Origin: Massariosphaeria phaeospora
Lineage: Eukaryota > Ascomycota > Dothideomycetes > Pleosporales
Length of the DNA stretch: 64,000 nt
NCBI GenBank assembly: GCA_011032825.1
Contig: JAADJZ010000011.1
Span: forward strand, 868,001-932,000
Direction: 5' to 3'
Below, piece by piece: positions 21,682-31,100 of the stretch. Under the pieces are notes generated by a model. That model had not been told where the DNA came from and did no database searches. It saw only the letters and a list, made by a program, of their open reading frames with translations. A program made the position numbers and the translations under genes. Each line of letters starts with the position of its first letter. The first letter of the stretch is position 1.

Positions 21682-23364
21682 CTAGATCTGATACCTAAAA
21701 TCCGGCTCGCGATCCGTATACATCTGTCCCGGCGGCATGACATACCCCTCCGCAATCTTCCTATCCTTGCCCTTCTCCCTCCTCCGATAAATAAACCTAA
21801 TAACCCACCACCCACACCACGCAACCGCCAAACAACCCAGTGACCACGCATGCCCAAGCGTAAACGCGGGCGCAGCCTTCGTCTGATAGATCTGGCCGCT
21901 GACGACGCCGCCGATATTGGTGAGCGTCAGCAGGATGCCGAGCGAGGCGGCGCGCTTGCCGTCGCCGGCGCAGTTGCCGGACAGCCAGGTGATGTTGCCG
22001 CCGGTGCAGAGGAAGCACGCTGTGGCGATCAGGTACGTGGCGAAGTAGCGGACGCTGGCGGGGACCGGCGAGAGCAGGATGGCGTAGCCGGCGATGCCGA
22101 TGGGCGCCATGGTGATGAGGGGCAGGAAGCGCGTTTTGTAGCGGTCGGAGAGGTAGGCGCCGAGGGCGTAGACGAGGGCGCCCCAGAGGTTGACGGGGAT
22201 GACGAGGTATTGCGCCTGGGGGGCGTTAGTGGGCGGTGTCTGCACGAAAGGATACATGTGGGGCCTTGGGATTGGTAACGTACCTGTACCGTGCTGTAGT
22301 GAAATCCGTCTCTGATGATAATCGGCAGGAACGTGCCAAAGCCGTAAAGAATAGTAACGACGCAGATCTGGATGCAGCCGTGGACCCAGCTCTTGACGTC
22401 CTTGGCTGCTGCCATGATATCCGCTTTCGAGTAGTGGCCGTCGCCGCCGGAGTAGGCCTCGGCGCGTTCGGCCCGCACCCGCATGATTTTCTTGTCTTCT
22501 TCGTTCAAGAACCAGGCAGTTTCGTAGCTCTTGGGAACAAGAAAGATGCAACAAGCGGCCCAGACAAGGGTAAGTATGCCTTCGAGCACGTAAAGCCTGA
22601 CGCATGTTAGAACTGTTCTTGTTGTAGGACGTACCGGGGAGGAGGGACTGCTCACCACCGCCATCCGGGCCACCCGCCAACCCCATCCATGTACAAAATG
22701 CCCCAAGCGATCAGGCCGCCAAACGCACCACTCAGCGCACTCGCGATGAAGAGATACGCGACTCGGATGCCCAACTCTTCTCTGCTATACCAGTTGCACA
22801 GAAACAATGTCATGGCTGGAAACAAGCATCCTTCGAAGAAGCCGAGGAAGATGCGGCAGGTAACGAGCCCGCCAAAGTTCTGAACGAAACCAGTGCAGAG
22901 ACACACAACACCCCAGCAGAAGGTGATGGTGGGAATTACGCGGTGAAACTGCAGGCGTTTGACGTAGATAGATGTAGGGAATTCGGCAATGATGTAGAAG
23001 ATGTAGAAAACCGAGACGGCGGTCTGGACTAATGTTAGCATTCATTCATTCATTGACAGGGTTTCTGAGCAGTGATGCGGAAAGAGAAGACATGACTGAC
23101 ATTCAACTGGCCGGGCTTCAACCCAATGTCTTTGGTCATCCCCTGTGTGGCCGCAAATCCGATATTACCACGGTCAAGATATGAGATCAGCATCAAAATC
23201 ATCATAACCGGAGCCACAAAACGATCCAGTTTCCTTCTCACTGCGGCCTCCTTTTTCTTGAACTCGACGCTCTCAGGCGTTTCATCCTGCTGGAGATATT
23301 CCCTCGTGATTGGTTGCTGCTTCTCATCAGCAAGAGAGAGCTCCCGCGGTGGTGAGTCTGCCAT
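21682..23364 (-). CDS. MFS organic-anion permease, allantoate/nicotinate (Dal5/Tna1) type
   Basis: About 492 residues from exons 23364-23101, 23023-22656, 22596-22284 and 22215-21682. A hydrophilic N-terminus with KLDRFVAPVM is followed by LISYLDRGNIGFA (TM1 with the family's D-R-x-N motif), FYIIAEFPTSIYVKR (TM2), CRIFLGFFEGCLFPA and GWRWLYVLEG, then six more helices. These are marks of the anion:cation symporter family, which carries carboxylates such as allantoate, nicotinate, pantothenate and phthalate. It is plausibly the plasma-membrane importer of the cluster's substrate. It shares a divergent promoter with beta-hydroxyacid dehydrogenase 2. Substrate inferred only at the level of organic anion. 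Confidence 0.88.
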
Positions 23365-24077
23365 GATGGCGAGATCCGGGAAGTGAGGGTAGGTAGGGGA
23401 TGGAAAAGATAAAGGATAGAGACGTTGGATGTGATGGAACGTAGTTAAGGATACAAATAGAGGGATAGCGGTGCCTGTTCTCCAACCAACACCAGTTCCA
23501 AACAGGATTAATTCGCTACACCAAGACGCGTCTATCCCCACGTTTCTTGTCGTTTGTCTCCGAAGCTGAAGCGGGATAAACTAGTAGGGGTATACTTTGG
23601 CACACCACCTACCCGGTTCACGTCTTCCGCTAGTGACCCAATGAACGCTGACAACAGCTTTCGCGCACTAGCTTAGGGCGTCGAATTTCGTTCCGTGACT
23701 CTGTCCATGACACTGAAATGTTGGATGGCGTCGGTGGTTAGAGCGAAAGCAGATTAGCCGAGTGCTTCGGCTGCCCTCCGGTGCTTTCCCCACATTTCTC
23801 CATCCCCAACCGCTTCTCCAACGCGGGGCGGAAATGCGGGGTTCGGGGTGCCGAGAGCTTGAAGGCTTCCATCTCCAACTTGTTCGGAACGCTTTACACA
23901 AGTTCGGAACGTAGCCTTGGGAGATTTTTGGAGTTTCAAATTGAGAGCTCCTATACCTCTGCATCTTCCGCTTGCAGGATTCTTGAGTACATAGTATCAT
24001 ACCTAGCGAAAACAATTCGAAACGGGTGACAGGGCACGCAGAATTGCAAAAGGAACTTCAATACAAATTCTTCAACA
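23365..24077. promoter_or_regulatory. Bidirectional promoter of the permease and beta-hydroxyacid dehydrogenase 2
   Basis: 713 bp between divergent starts. TCTCCAAC (GTTGGAGA on the minus strand) is at 23479-23486, 23815-23822 and 23872-23879, and TCCCCAAC at 23803-23810. A near copy of the GGAGAATGTGGGG block seen at 19772 occurs inverted at about 23789-23802. A 10-bp direct repeat, GTTCGGAACG, starts at 23882 and 23902. This is the densest concentration of the cluster element in the window. Function is inferred. Confidence 0.62.
23882..23911. repeat. Two direct copies of GTTCGGAACG, 20 bp apart
   Basis: Exact 10-mers start at 23882 and 23902, so they face the same side of the helix. They lie next to GTTGGAGA sites in the permease/dehydrogenase promoter. 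They may bind a second factor; the role is unknown. Confidence 0.6.
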
Positions 24078-25142
24078 ATGGCATCTCCAGACAAGACTAT
24101 AGCCTTCGTAGGTAAGCAATCCAGTCCATGTATATTAATAGCGAGAAAATCCCAATGTCTCGTCTACTCACACACAGTCGCTAACATTGCAACAGGACTA
24201 GGGGTGATGGGTTATCCAATGGCCCTTAATCTTCGAAAAGGCCTGGATTCGTCATACACCCTTCTTATTTGCGACGTTGTTCCAGACGCGATTACTCGGT
24301 TCCAAAAAGATGCGGAAGGACAGGGGCCAGTCGAAGTCATCAAGTCTGGATACGAGGCGATACAGAAGGCGAACATAGTCGCAACAATGCTACCGGACGC
24401 CGCCGCCGTTAAGAAAGTCTACCTCGATCCCACCAACGGCATACTCGCGGGCGCAGAGGCGACGCTCAGGGAGAAAAAAGAGAAGAAGATCATAATGGAG
24501 TGCGGAACCATAGAAACTTCGACGATCCTGGAAGTAGGAAAGGCAACTGAGGCATCAAGTGCGGCGTCGCAAGTAACTTTTGTTGACGCGCCCGTCTCGG
24601 GAGGACCAATGGGTGCCCAGGACGGCACACTGACGTTCATGGTCGGTACGAACAACAAGGACGTATTTCCGACGGTGAAGAGCACGCTGGCCCACATGGG
24701 TAAAGAAGAGTCCGTATTCCTGTGTGGAGACGTGGGAGCCGGAACAGCCTTCAAAGTAATCAACAACTATCTCTCGGCCATTACTTCCCTGGCGGCCTCG
24801 GAAGCCCTGAATATCGGCGCCAAGATGAACCTCGACCTCTCGCTCCTCACCGATGTGATCAACGTGTCCGGTGGTCAGTGCTGGGTGACATCGAAGTCGA
24901 ATCCTGTACCGGGCATTCAGGCCAACGTTCCGAGTTCGAGAGACTACGAAGGTGGATTCAGGATCGAGCTCTGCGCAAAGGTACTGAAGATGGGCAGCGA
25001 TCTGGCCGAAATGGTGGGCGCGCGGACGATCCTGGATAAGCCAACTCTGGAGGCATTTGCTGAGGCGAAGAACGACGAGAGATACAAGGGGAAGGATGCG
25101 AGAGTGGTGTACAAGTGGCTGAATGAGAGCGAGCGGAAATGA
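24078..25142 (+). CDS. Beta-hydroxyacid dehydrogenase 2 (3-hydroxyisobutyrate dehydrogenase-like)
   Basis: 326 residues from a 34-bp first exon (24078-24111) and 24196-25142. Splicing completes the Rossmann motif as IAFVGLGVMGYPM; the unspliced frame is open but breaks the motif, which supports the intron. Other marks are VDAPVSGGPMGA, the catalytic-Lys segment GAGTAFKVINNYLS, and a C-terminal KDARVVYKWL close to the RVVYRYL of paralogue 1. Likely NAD(P)-dependent oxidation of a hydroxyacid, or reduction of a semialdehyde, in the cytosol. The gene is divergent from the permease and 453 bp upstream of the co-oriented aldehyde dehydrogenase, consistent with consecutive steps. Confidence 0.88.
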   Translation: MASPDKTIAFVGKQSSPCILIARKSQCLVYSHTVANIATGLGVMGYPMALNLRKGLDSSYTLLICDVVPDAITRFQKDAEGQGPVEVIKSGYEAIQKANIVATMLPDAAAVKKVYLDPTNGILAGAEATLREKKEKKIIMECGTIETSTILEVGKATEASSAASQVTFVDAPVSGGPMGAQDGTLTFMVGTNNKDVFPTVKSTLAHMGKEESVFLCGDVGAGTAFKVINNYLSAITSLAASEALNIGAKMNLDLSLLTDVINVSGGQCWVTSKSNPVPGIQANVPSSRDYEGGFRIELCAKVLKMGSDLAEMVGARTILDKPTLEAFAEAKNDERYKGKDARVVYKWLNESERK

Positions 25143-25595
25143 GCACAGTAGTCGATAGAGGGTGGCGGACCCAAGTGCTAGAGAAGGTTGAGAAGAGTGG
25201 AGATAGGAGAAGCAAATAATAGAGATACAGTGCGGAGTAGATGTTTGTGAATGTCCCGTAGAAGGATGAAACCGAGCTGGTGTTGGCTGGGCAGTGTGCA
25301 CTGTGGCGGTGATTGAAGGTGGTGGTGGAGTCAGCACACATCGATCCCAAACAGGTCAGCAGAGCGCACGGGCCCACTTTTCTTGCGACGGAACCTCGGC
25401 TTGCGCGTCGGTGACGCCTGTGAAAGGCGATGGAAGACGGGACGACGGACGACGGACAACGGAAGACAGGCGATCAAAAGCCCTGCGTTGCTGCTTCCAC
25501 CGTCTCCATTCCAGCACTTGCCAATTGCACTTGCACCCCCATCCACCCTTGATCCCGACCAGGCCAGACCAGTCCGAAGTCCCGTACCGCGCAGC
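25143..25595 (+). other. Spacer upstream of the aldehyde dehydrogenase gene
   Basis: 453 bp with no exact GTTGGAGA copy, unlike most other cluster promoters. A run of GACGGACGACGGACAACGGAAG-like short repeats lies near 25437-25465. No gene is supported. Confidence 0.45.
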
Positions 25596-27399
25596 ATGTC
25601 GACGCTCCCCGCCTTCGAGCACACGGCGCTCGACAGCATCCCAACCACGGCGGCGCAGATTCGCGCCAGCTTCCTGTCGCACAAGACGCGGCCGTTGGAG
25701 TTCCGAATCCGGCAGCTGCGGAAGCTGTACTGGGGGTAGGCTGCCCATGGCCCCGTGTCTCGCGTCCACCACTGCGATGCTAATGCTGCATGTGCCCAGG
25801 CTGAAAGACCACGAAGACGCCATTACCGAAGCCTGCTTGAAGGACCTGGGCAAGCCGCCACTCGAGACGTACCTCAGCGAGTACGCCTGGTGCGTCAACG
25901 ATGTGCTGTTCATGGCCCAGAACCTGCACCGGTTCGCCAAAGACGAGCGCGCCGAGGACACGATTCTGATGAACAAGTTCTTTGCGCCCACGATCAGGAA
26001 AGATCCGATGGGCGCCGTGTTGATCTTAGGGTATGTGTGCTTGTGTATCCACGCTATAGACACAGAGGCGTACTGACGATGGTACATTGCAGAGCCTATA
26101 ACTTCCCCCTCCAACTCGCCATCGGGCCCTTGATTGGCGCCATTGCTGCAGGTTGCACCGCCATCCTCAAGCCCTCGGAGCAAACCCCCAACGCTGCGGT
26201 GGTGATGCAGAAGATCATTACCGAATACCTCGACCCCTCCTGCTACGCGTGCGTGCAAGGCGCCATCCCCGAGGCCACGGCGCTGCTGGACGAGAAGTGG
26301 GACAAGATCTTCTACACGGGCTCAGTCAGTGTCGCGACTATCGTTGCGAAGAAGGCCGCAGAGACGCTGACACCCGTCACGCTGGAGCTCGGAGGCCGGA
26401 ACCCTGCCATCATCACCAAGCACGCCAACGTGAAGCTGGCGGCGCGGAGGCTGCTTTGGGCCAAGACGATGAACGCGGGCCAGGTGTGCGTGAGCCACAA
26501 CTATACACTGATCGACAAGGACATGGTACAGCCGTTTATTAACGCCATGCGAGACTCGTTCCAGGAGTTTTATCCCCAGGGCGCCCGCAGCTCGCCCGAC
26601 TTTGCGAGGATTGTGAACAAGAGGCAATTTCAGCGCATCAAAAAGATGCTGGACGATTCAAACGGCAAAATTGTGTTAGGCGGCACCATGGACGAGAATG
26701 ACCTCTTCATCGAGCCCACTGTCGTCCAGCTCGACAGCGCCGACGACAGCCTGCTCCGAGACGAAAGCTTCGGGCCGCTTCTCCCCATCCTGCCGGTGGC
26801 CGACTTGGACGAGGCCATCAAGATTGCGAACGAAGTCCAAGACACCCCGCTAGGACTGTACCCGTTTGGCAACAAGCAAGAAGTGGAAAAAGGTACTCGA
26901 TGCTTCAACCCGCCGCTTTCCACACACTGACACGCAAATAGTCCTCGCGCAAACACGCTCTGGCGGCGTCTCCATCAACGATGGTTTCTGCCATGCAAGT
27001 ATCCCCACCTTGGCCTTTGGCGGCGTAGGCTCTTCCGGCCAGGGAGCCTACCGCGGCAAAGCCTCGTTCGACGTCTTCACCCATCGTCGCTCAATCGCAA
27101 AGACACCTGCCTGGATTGAGGCCCTAATGGACATCCGCTATCCTCCCTACACAGCTAACAAGCGGCGGAAATACGCTGCCCTGAACGATATTAAACCGAA
27201 CTTTGACCGTGAGGGCCGCGACCTCGGGTGGTGGTCGTGGTTGATGGGCCTTGTGGGTGTCAAGACCCTAGCTGCTGTTGTTCGTAAGTGATGCCGATAA
27301 GTGTGGGAAAGGCCGTGAATGATGGAGTGAGATGTCAACTGACGTAGCTTAGTCGCCGTTGGTGTGCGGCTCTACCTCCAGCGGCGGGCGAAATTGTAG
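25596..27399 (+). CDS. Class 3 (fatty-aldehyde type) aldehyde dehydrogenase with C-terminal membrane tail
   Basis: About 519 residues from exons 25596-25735, 25800-26030, 26093-26892, 26942-27283 and 27353-27399. Motifs in order: VLILGAYNFPLQL (cofactor entry), KPSEQTPN, TLELGGRNP with the general-base Glu, NAGQVCVSHNY with the catalytic Cys, and ESFGPLLP. The order and size match ALDH3/Hfd1-like enzymes. The last exon completes a hydrophobic C-terminus (LAAVVLAVGVRLYL) followed by QRRAKL, a likely tail anchor for ER or mitochondrial outer membrane. The usual GSTxxG after FxTG is changed to GSVSVA. It would oxidise the cluster's aldehyde or semialdehyde to an acid; a general detoxifying role is the alternative. 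Confidence 0.88.
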
Positions 27400-28219
27400 A
27401 GGTGTTGACGTATATTGTGCATCACCCCCTGGCATATTTCGTGTCTGTTGCGCACTTAGGTAATTCTACCCAGTATGCTAGATACAGCAGTGTTCTGTAA
27501 AGCCAAAGACAACATTTTTACTAACTTCTAAAATAGTCTATACTGTCGCGATGATCACCCCAGGACTGTCTCACTCGCCAGTGAATTCTGCTAGCCCGAC
27601 AATCAACCTTGCGCAATTTCTCCAACTGTCTACCAGCTTGTACAATATAGTCCTTCCCACCAAGAGGCGATGAACGAGACCTGTCTAAATCTTTCTCTTT
27701 GTGTCCAAAGTGTTGTTTTTAATGTACTATCTTACCAAACAAAGTTCTTGTTTATGCTTTTCATCTCGAGTCTGTGTTTATGCTCCGTCCATCTGAGACA
27801 TGCGAAGCAAATTCTAACTCACTCTCTCCACATGCATGCATGCATGCACTCCCAACTTCTTTAGCTTGTGCATAGTCTTTCTCGTCCAAAAATCCATGCA
27901 CGGCAAGCTTGGTCTTTTCTCGCAAGCACCCTGAGACCTTTTGGCTCAGCTGGTTTATGTAGGGAAAACAGATCAGATTATTATTGCGTTGTACGGGTCA
28001 AAGAGAAATGGGGCGATTTGGTAGGTGCAAACTAAACTGAACTGAACTGTATGGCTTCGTTGCGAATGTGCTTGCCAAACTTTTCTCTGCTGGGGAGTAG
28101 AGTAGAGGTAGGTGTATATAGATGAAGCGGTGCCAGGGAGGGAGTGAGGGCTTAATGCTTACTTACCGAGTTGCAGCTACTTTACAACCACATCACAGCC
28201 ACGCCATACACAATCAACC
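27400..28219. other. Spacer at the end of the metabolic cluster
   Basis: 820 bp of AT-richer DNA after the ALDH stop. It contains a CATG/TGCA repeat near 27832-27848. No gene or ADR1-type site cluster was seen; it probably marks the right border of the cluster. Confidence 0.5.
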
Positions 28220-28804
28220 ATGTCTCCCTCTATCGACCTCCCCCTCCCTCCCCAGCCTACCCGCCGCGTCCGCATCATCACTCCTAGCGACGCACACCAC
28301 CACCACCATAGACTCTCTACCGCCAACTACAACCACAACAACAATTATAAATACAACAATGCGGACTCACACGCACACTCACGCATCGACCTCGCGCTGC
28401 GCCGTGAGCGCCTCGCTGAAGAAAACGCACAGCTGCGCAGAGATGCTGAGAGGGATGGCGAGCTGTATGCACTGCGGCGCGAGCGGGAGTATAAGCGCGA
28501 GCGCGAGCGGCGTGAAAGTGGTGGGAGGCGCGAGGTGCTAGTGCGCGATGGGGACGAGGACAGGGTAGACAGGGCGGGTAGGATGCGCATGTTGTTGGAC
28601 GAGCGCGCGTGGCTGGGCAGGGACCGCGCGTGGGAGTGGGAGCGCACGGCAGTGGGTAGGAGGGAGAGGCGACAGCGCGAGGAGGTGTGTTTGGTAAGAA
28701 GGAAGACGGAGACGAAGGTTACGGTTACGGTGGAGAGGATTAGGAGGAGGGAGAGGGAGGAGAGGGAGGTGGAGAGCGGGTTTAGGGGGTTGAGGATTTG
28801 GTAG
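28220..28804 (+). CDS. Small Arg/Glu-rich predicted coiled-coil protein
   Basis: 194-residue single frame with a good start context (AACCATG at 28217-28223). The N-terminus is Pro-rich, with a His run and an Asn/Tyr-rich stretch around residues 27-46. From about residue 54 it is dominated by alternating Arg and Glu (LALRRERLAEENAQLRRD and REREYKRERERRES), predicting a long charged helix or coiled coil. It is not recognised as a known family. The lack of introns and the biased composition leave some doubt that it is a gene, but the frame is long for its strand and the local ATG context is sound. Confidence 0.5.
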   Translation: MSPSIDLPLPPQPTRRVRIITPSDAHHHHHRLSTANYNHNNNYKYNNADSHAHSRIDLALRRERLAEENAQLRRDAERDGELYALRREREYKRERERRESGGRREVLVRDGDEDRVDRAGRMRMLLDERAWLGRDRAWEWERTAVGRRERRQREEVCLVRRKTETKVTVTVERIRRREREEREVESGFRGLRIW

Positions 28805-29201
28805 GGAAGGGGAAGGGGGAAGGGGGAAGAGGGAAAGGGGACAGGAGAGAGAGGTGGAGTGGGAGTTTTAGATTTCTTTGGACAGTTGTAGATTTCCGAA
28901 ATCGTAAAGTCTTCAAAAGCTCCTCCTACCCCACGAACGAGTTCACTACTTCTATACAGCCAAACCTCCATGTCCTTCTTCCTGCATGTTTCCCGTCCGT
29001 TTCCATCTCATCCTTGCTTGTTCAAGTGTAGTAGTAATCCAAGTCGTGCATGGTAGAAAGGCAGCTATTGTTTAGCTTACTGTGGTGTGTTACTGTGCAT
29101 CTGCATTCGACTGAGACTACTTGCTACTTGCTAGTGATCAGGCGAATCTATGCACTTCTTCCTCTGGACCAGAGAATTGCGAGAACACCTGACAGGCTAG
29201 T
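28805..29201. other. Convergent spacer
   Basis: 397 bp between the Arg-rich gene and the 3' end of the histidine-phosphatase-family gene. It starts with a G/A-rich run (28805-28855). Nothing else was recognised. Confidence 0.5.
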
Positions 29202-30473
29202 TCACTCACCCCCCAGCCGTCGCCGTCGCCATCGCCTCACCGCCCGCCGCCGGCCCCTCACTCTCCTCCCACCCCGGCCTCCCCCTCTCCCCCCCGCACC
29301 TCTCCGCCCCCACCAACACCGGCACCACCCCCCCGTCCGCAGCCCAAACGCCCTATGCCCCACCGCCTCCAGCACACTCGCAATCGCGCCCGAGTGGCTC
29401 GTCAGCGCGAGAAACACGCCCGGGTCGCTGTCGCTGCCAAACACGTCGTCGAGCAGCTGCTGCAAGCGATACTTGCGGGCGGAGCGCGGCTCGCGGTAGT
29501 CGGGCCGCCACAGCGTGTCGGCGTCGGAGAACCCGGCTTCGAGGGTTACGTGCGGGAAGGCGGTGAGGATGGTGGAGGCGGGGCTGCGCCGGTCGCAGGT
29601 GTGGATGCCGAGGGCTTCGCGGAGGAGCTAGGGGGGAGGGGGGGGTTAGATCGGTGGGGAAGGGAGGGAGAGGGAGAGGGAGAGGCATTGGCTTGGAGAA
29701 GTAGGTAGGTAGGCGCTTACTTCTTTCACAATAGGTTTGTAGGGCTTGTCTGCAGGCAGATCCAGCCCCGCGAAGCTCAGATCCGCCGTCTCGAGCGTGC
29801 GCGTCAGTGGACTGACATAGTACGTCTCGGGCGCTGGAATACCGCTGGGGAGCAAGCGCTGCCACAGCGCGTGGACGTCTTTTGCCTGCTGCTGGCCTGT
29901 CGGCGTGAGTTTGGCGTCGGACCACGTCATGCCGTCGGCGCCGTCCAGCATGGAATAGTAGCTCTGTATGCATGCAAGATTAGACACTTGGGTTTGTATA
30001 GGGGGGAAAGAGGACGGAGACAGACAACGTACATCCCAGGCTTTCATCCCGTACTTGGCCTCCGCAACATTGTGCCACCCCTGGCCATGCCGGCCTAGGA
30101 ACAGGACTTTATACTGGACGTCTTCCGCGCTGTGGGCGTTGAGGTGTCGGACATATGTCTCGAAGCGCTGCCACTGCGTCTTATCCTTATCCTTGTCGTC
30201 GTCGTCGGTCTCGTACTTTCTGTCTACAAGTCCGAAGTTTTCTTTCGTCTGTAGGTAGGTAGTTGGTCAGCTAAGCTAAGCTTCTTTCCTTCCTTCCTTT
30301 ATTTTACTACACCAATCCAATCTAACGACTCTTGCTGCTACACGTACAAAATCGAACGTATCAGAATCCGTGCTATCGTCGGACTGCTGGAAGTAGCCAG
30401 CGACAGTCGAATACTTGAAATGGAACGCGCGGTCTGGTTCCGGGATGGGAAACGCGGTACTACTGTCGGCCAT
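29202..30473 (-). CDS. Histidine-phosphatase (phosphoglycerate mutase-like) protein with apparent C-terminal frameshift
   Basis: Inferred exons: 30473-30348, 30248-30033, 29963-29721, 29627-29202. The catalytic motif LFLGRHGQGWHN is in exon 2, the second motif region YVSPLTRTLETAD in exon 3, and the second catalytic His in LTSHSGAIASVLEAVGHR in exon 4. These mark the branch-2 histidine phosphatases of the Pmu1 type, with phosphate-ester substrates. After GHRAFGLRTGG the family normally continues with a hydrophobic VxPVLV strand. As written the frame gives WCRCWWG instead, while the next frame encodes VVPVLVGAER and ends at a stop at 29206-29208. The shift point is a run of seven C (29328-29334 on the plus strand), so a one-base assembly error or a real frameshift is likely. 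Confidence 0.82.
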
Positions 30474-31100
30474 GATGTAGCAGAAACAAACAGTATACTA
30501 TAGGAGCAAAGAAGAACGAAGATTATCAGTGCTGAATATGTGTAAGCATTTTGGTGCGCTAGGAATTGAACAGACGTCCTACATTGCTCGTACAACGTTC
30601 GCGCTTTAGACTCGTATGCCGATTGCTAAATCTTAAGAGTAGACGGGTACTGACACTTTTGCAGGAACAGCTACTGGGAGTACAGTTTGTTTATGGTGAG
30701 AATTGCATATGGGTTGAGAGAGGATGGTAGATCGACCTGGTGATGTGAAGTTGCACCCCGCTCGTCGAGCCGACCAATGAAAAGCCCCAATCTGTCCCCA
30801 ATCTGTCCCCAATCTGTCCACCCAAGTGCAAGGCTGACCGTACAGCCATGACAAGGGTAGGTATACATGATAGGGGTATGGAAATCGAGCTCGTTCGGGC
30901 TAGGAAGATGTCCAAGTTCAGATGACCACAGTAGCACGCGGTATCAGTATACTCTATGAAGCTTCTACTTTTGCTACCATTCCATTTTCGAGTTTTGAAC
31001 AAGATCGTCCCACCAGCCTCAACCCGATGAGAAACGGCACTACCGTAAAACTGTCGCCAGAACGCCGTCCCATGCATGATTCCTAAGACAGGCGGGTAAT
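30474..31100. other. Spacer between eIF3i and the histidine-phosphatase gene
   Basis: 627 bp containing the promoter of the phosphatase gene and the 3' flank of eIF3i. It includes three tandem copies of an 11-mer at 30785-30817. No gene is supported. Confidence 0.5.
30785..30817. repeat. Three tandem copies of CCCCAATCTGT
   Basis: Three exact 11-bp units followed by a partial fourth. A period close to one helical turn, upstream of the phosphatase gene, could be a regulatory array or simple slippage. Confidence 0.85.

Noticed and set aside
10543..27399. Secondary-metabolite biosynthetic cluster
   Set aside because: No polyketide synthase, NRPS, terpene synthase, prenyltransferase or P450 was found, so a catabolic role fits better.
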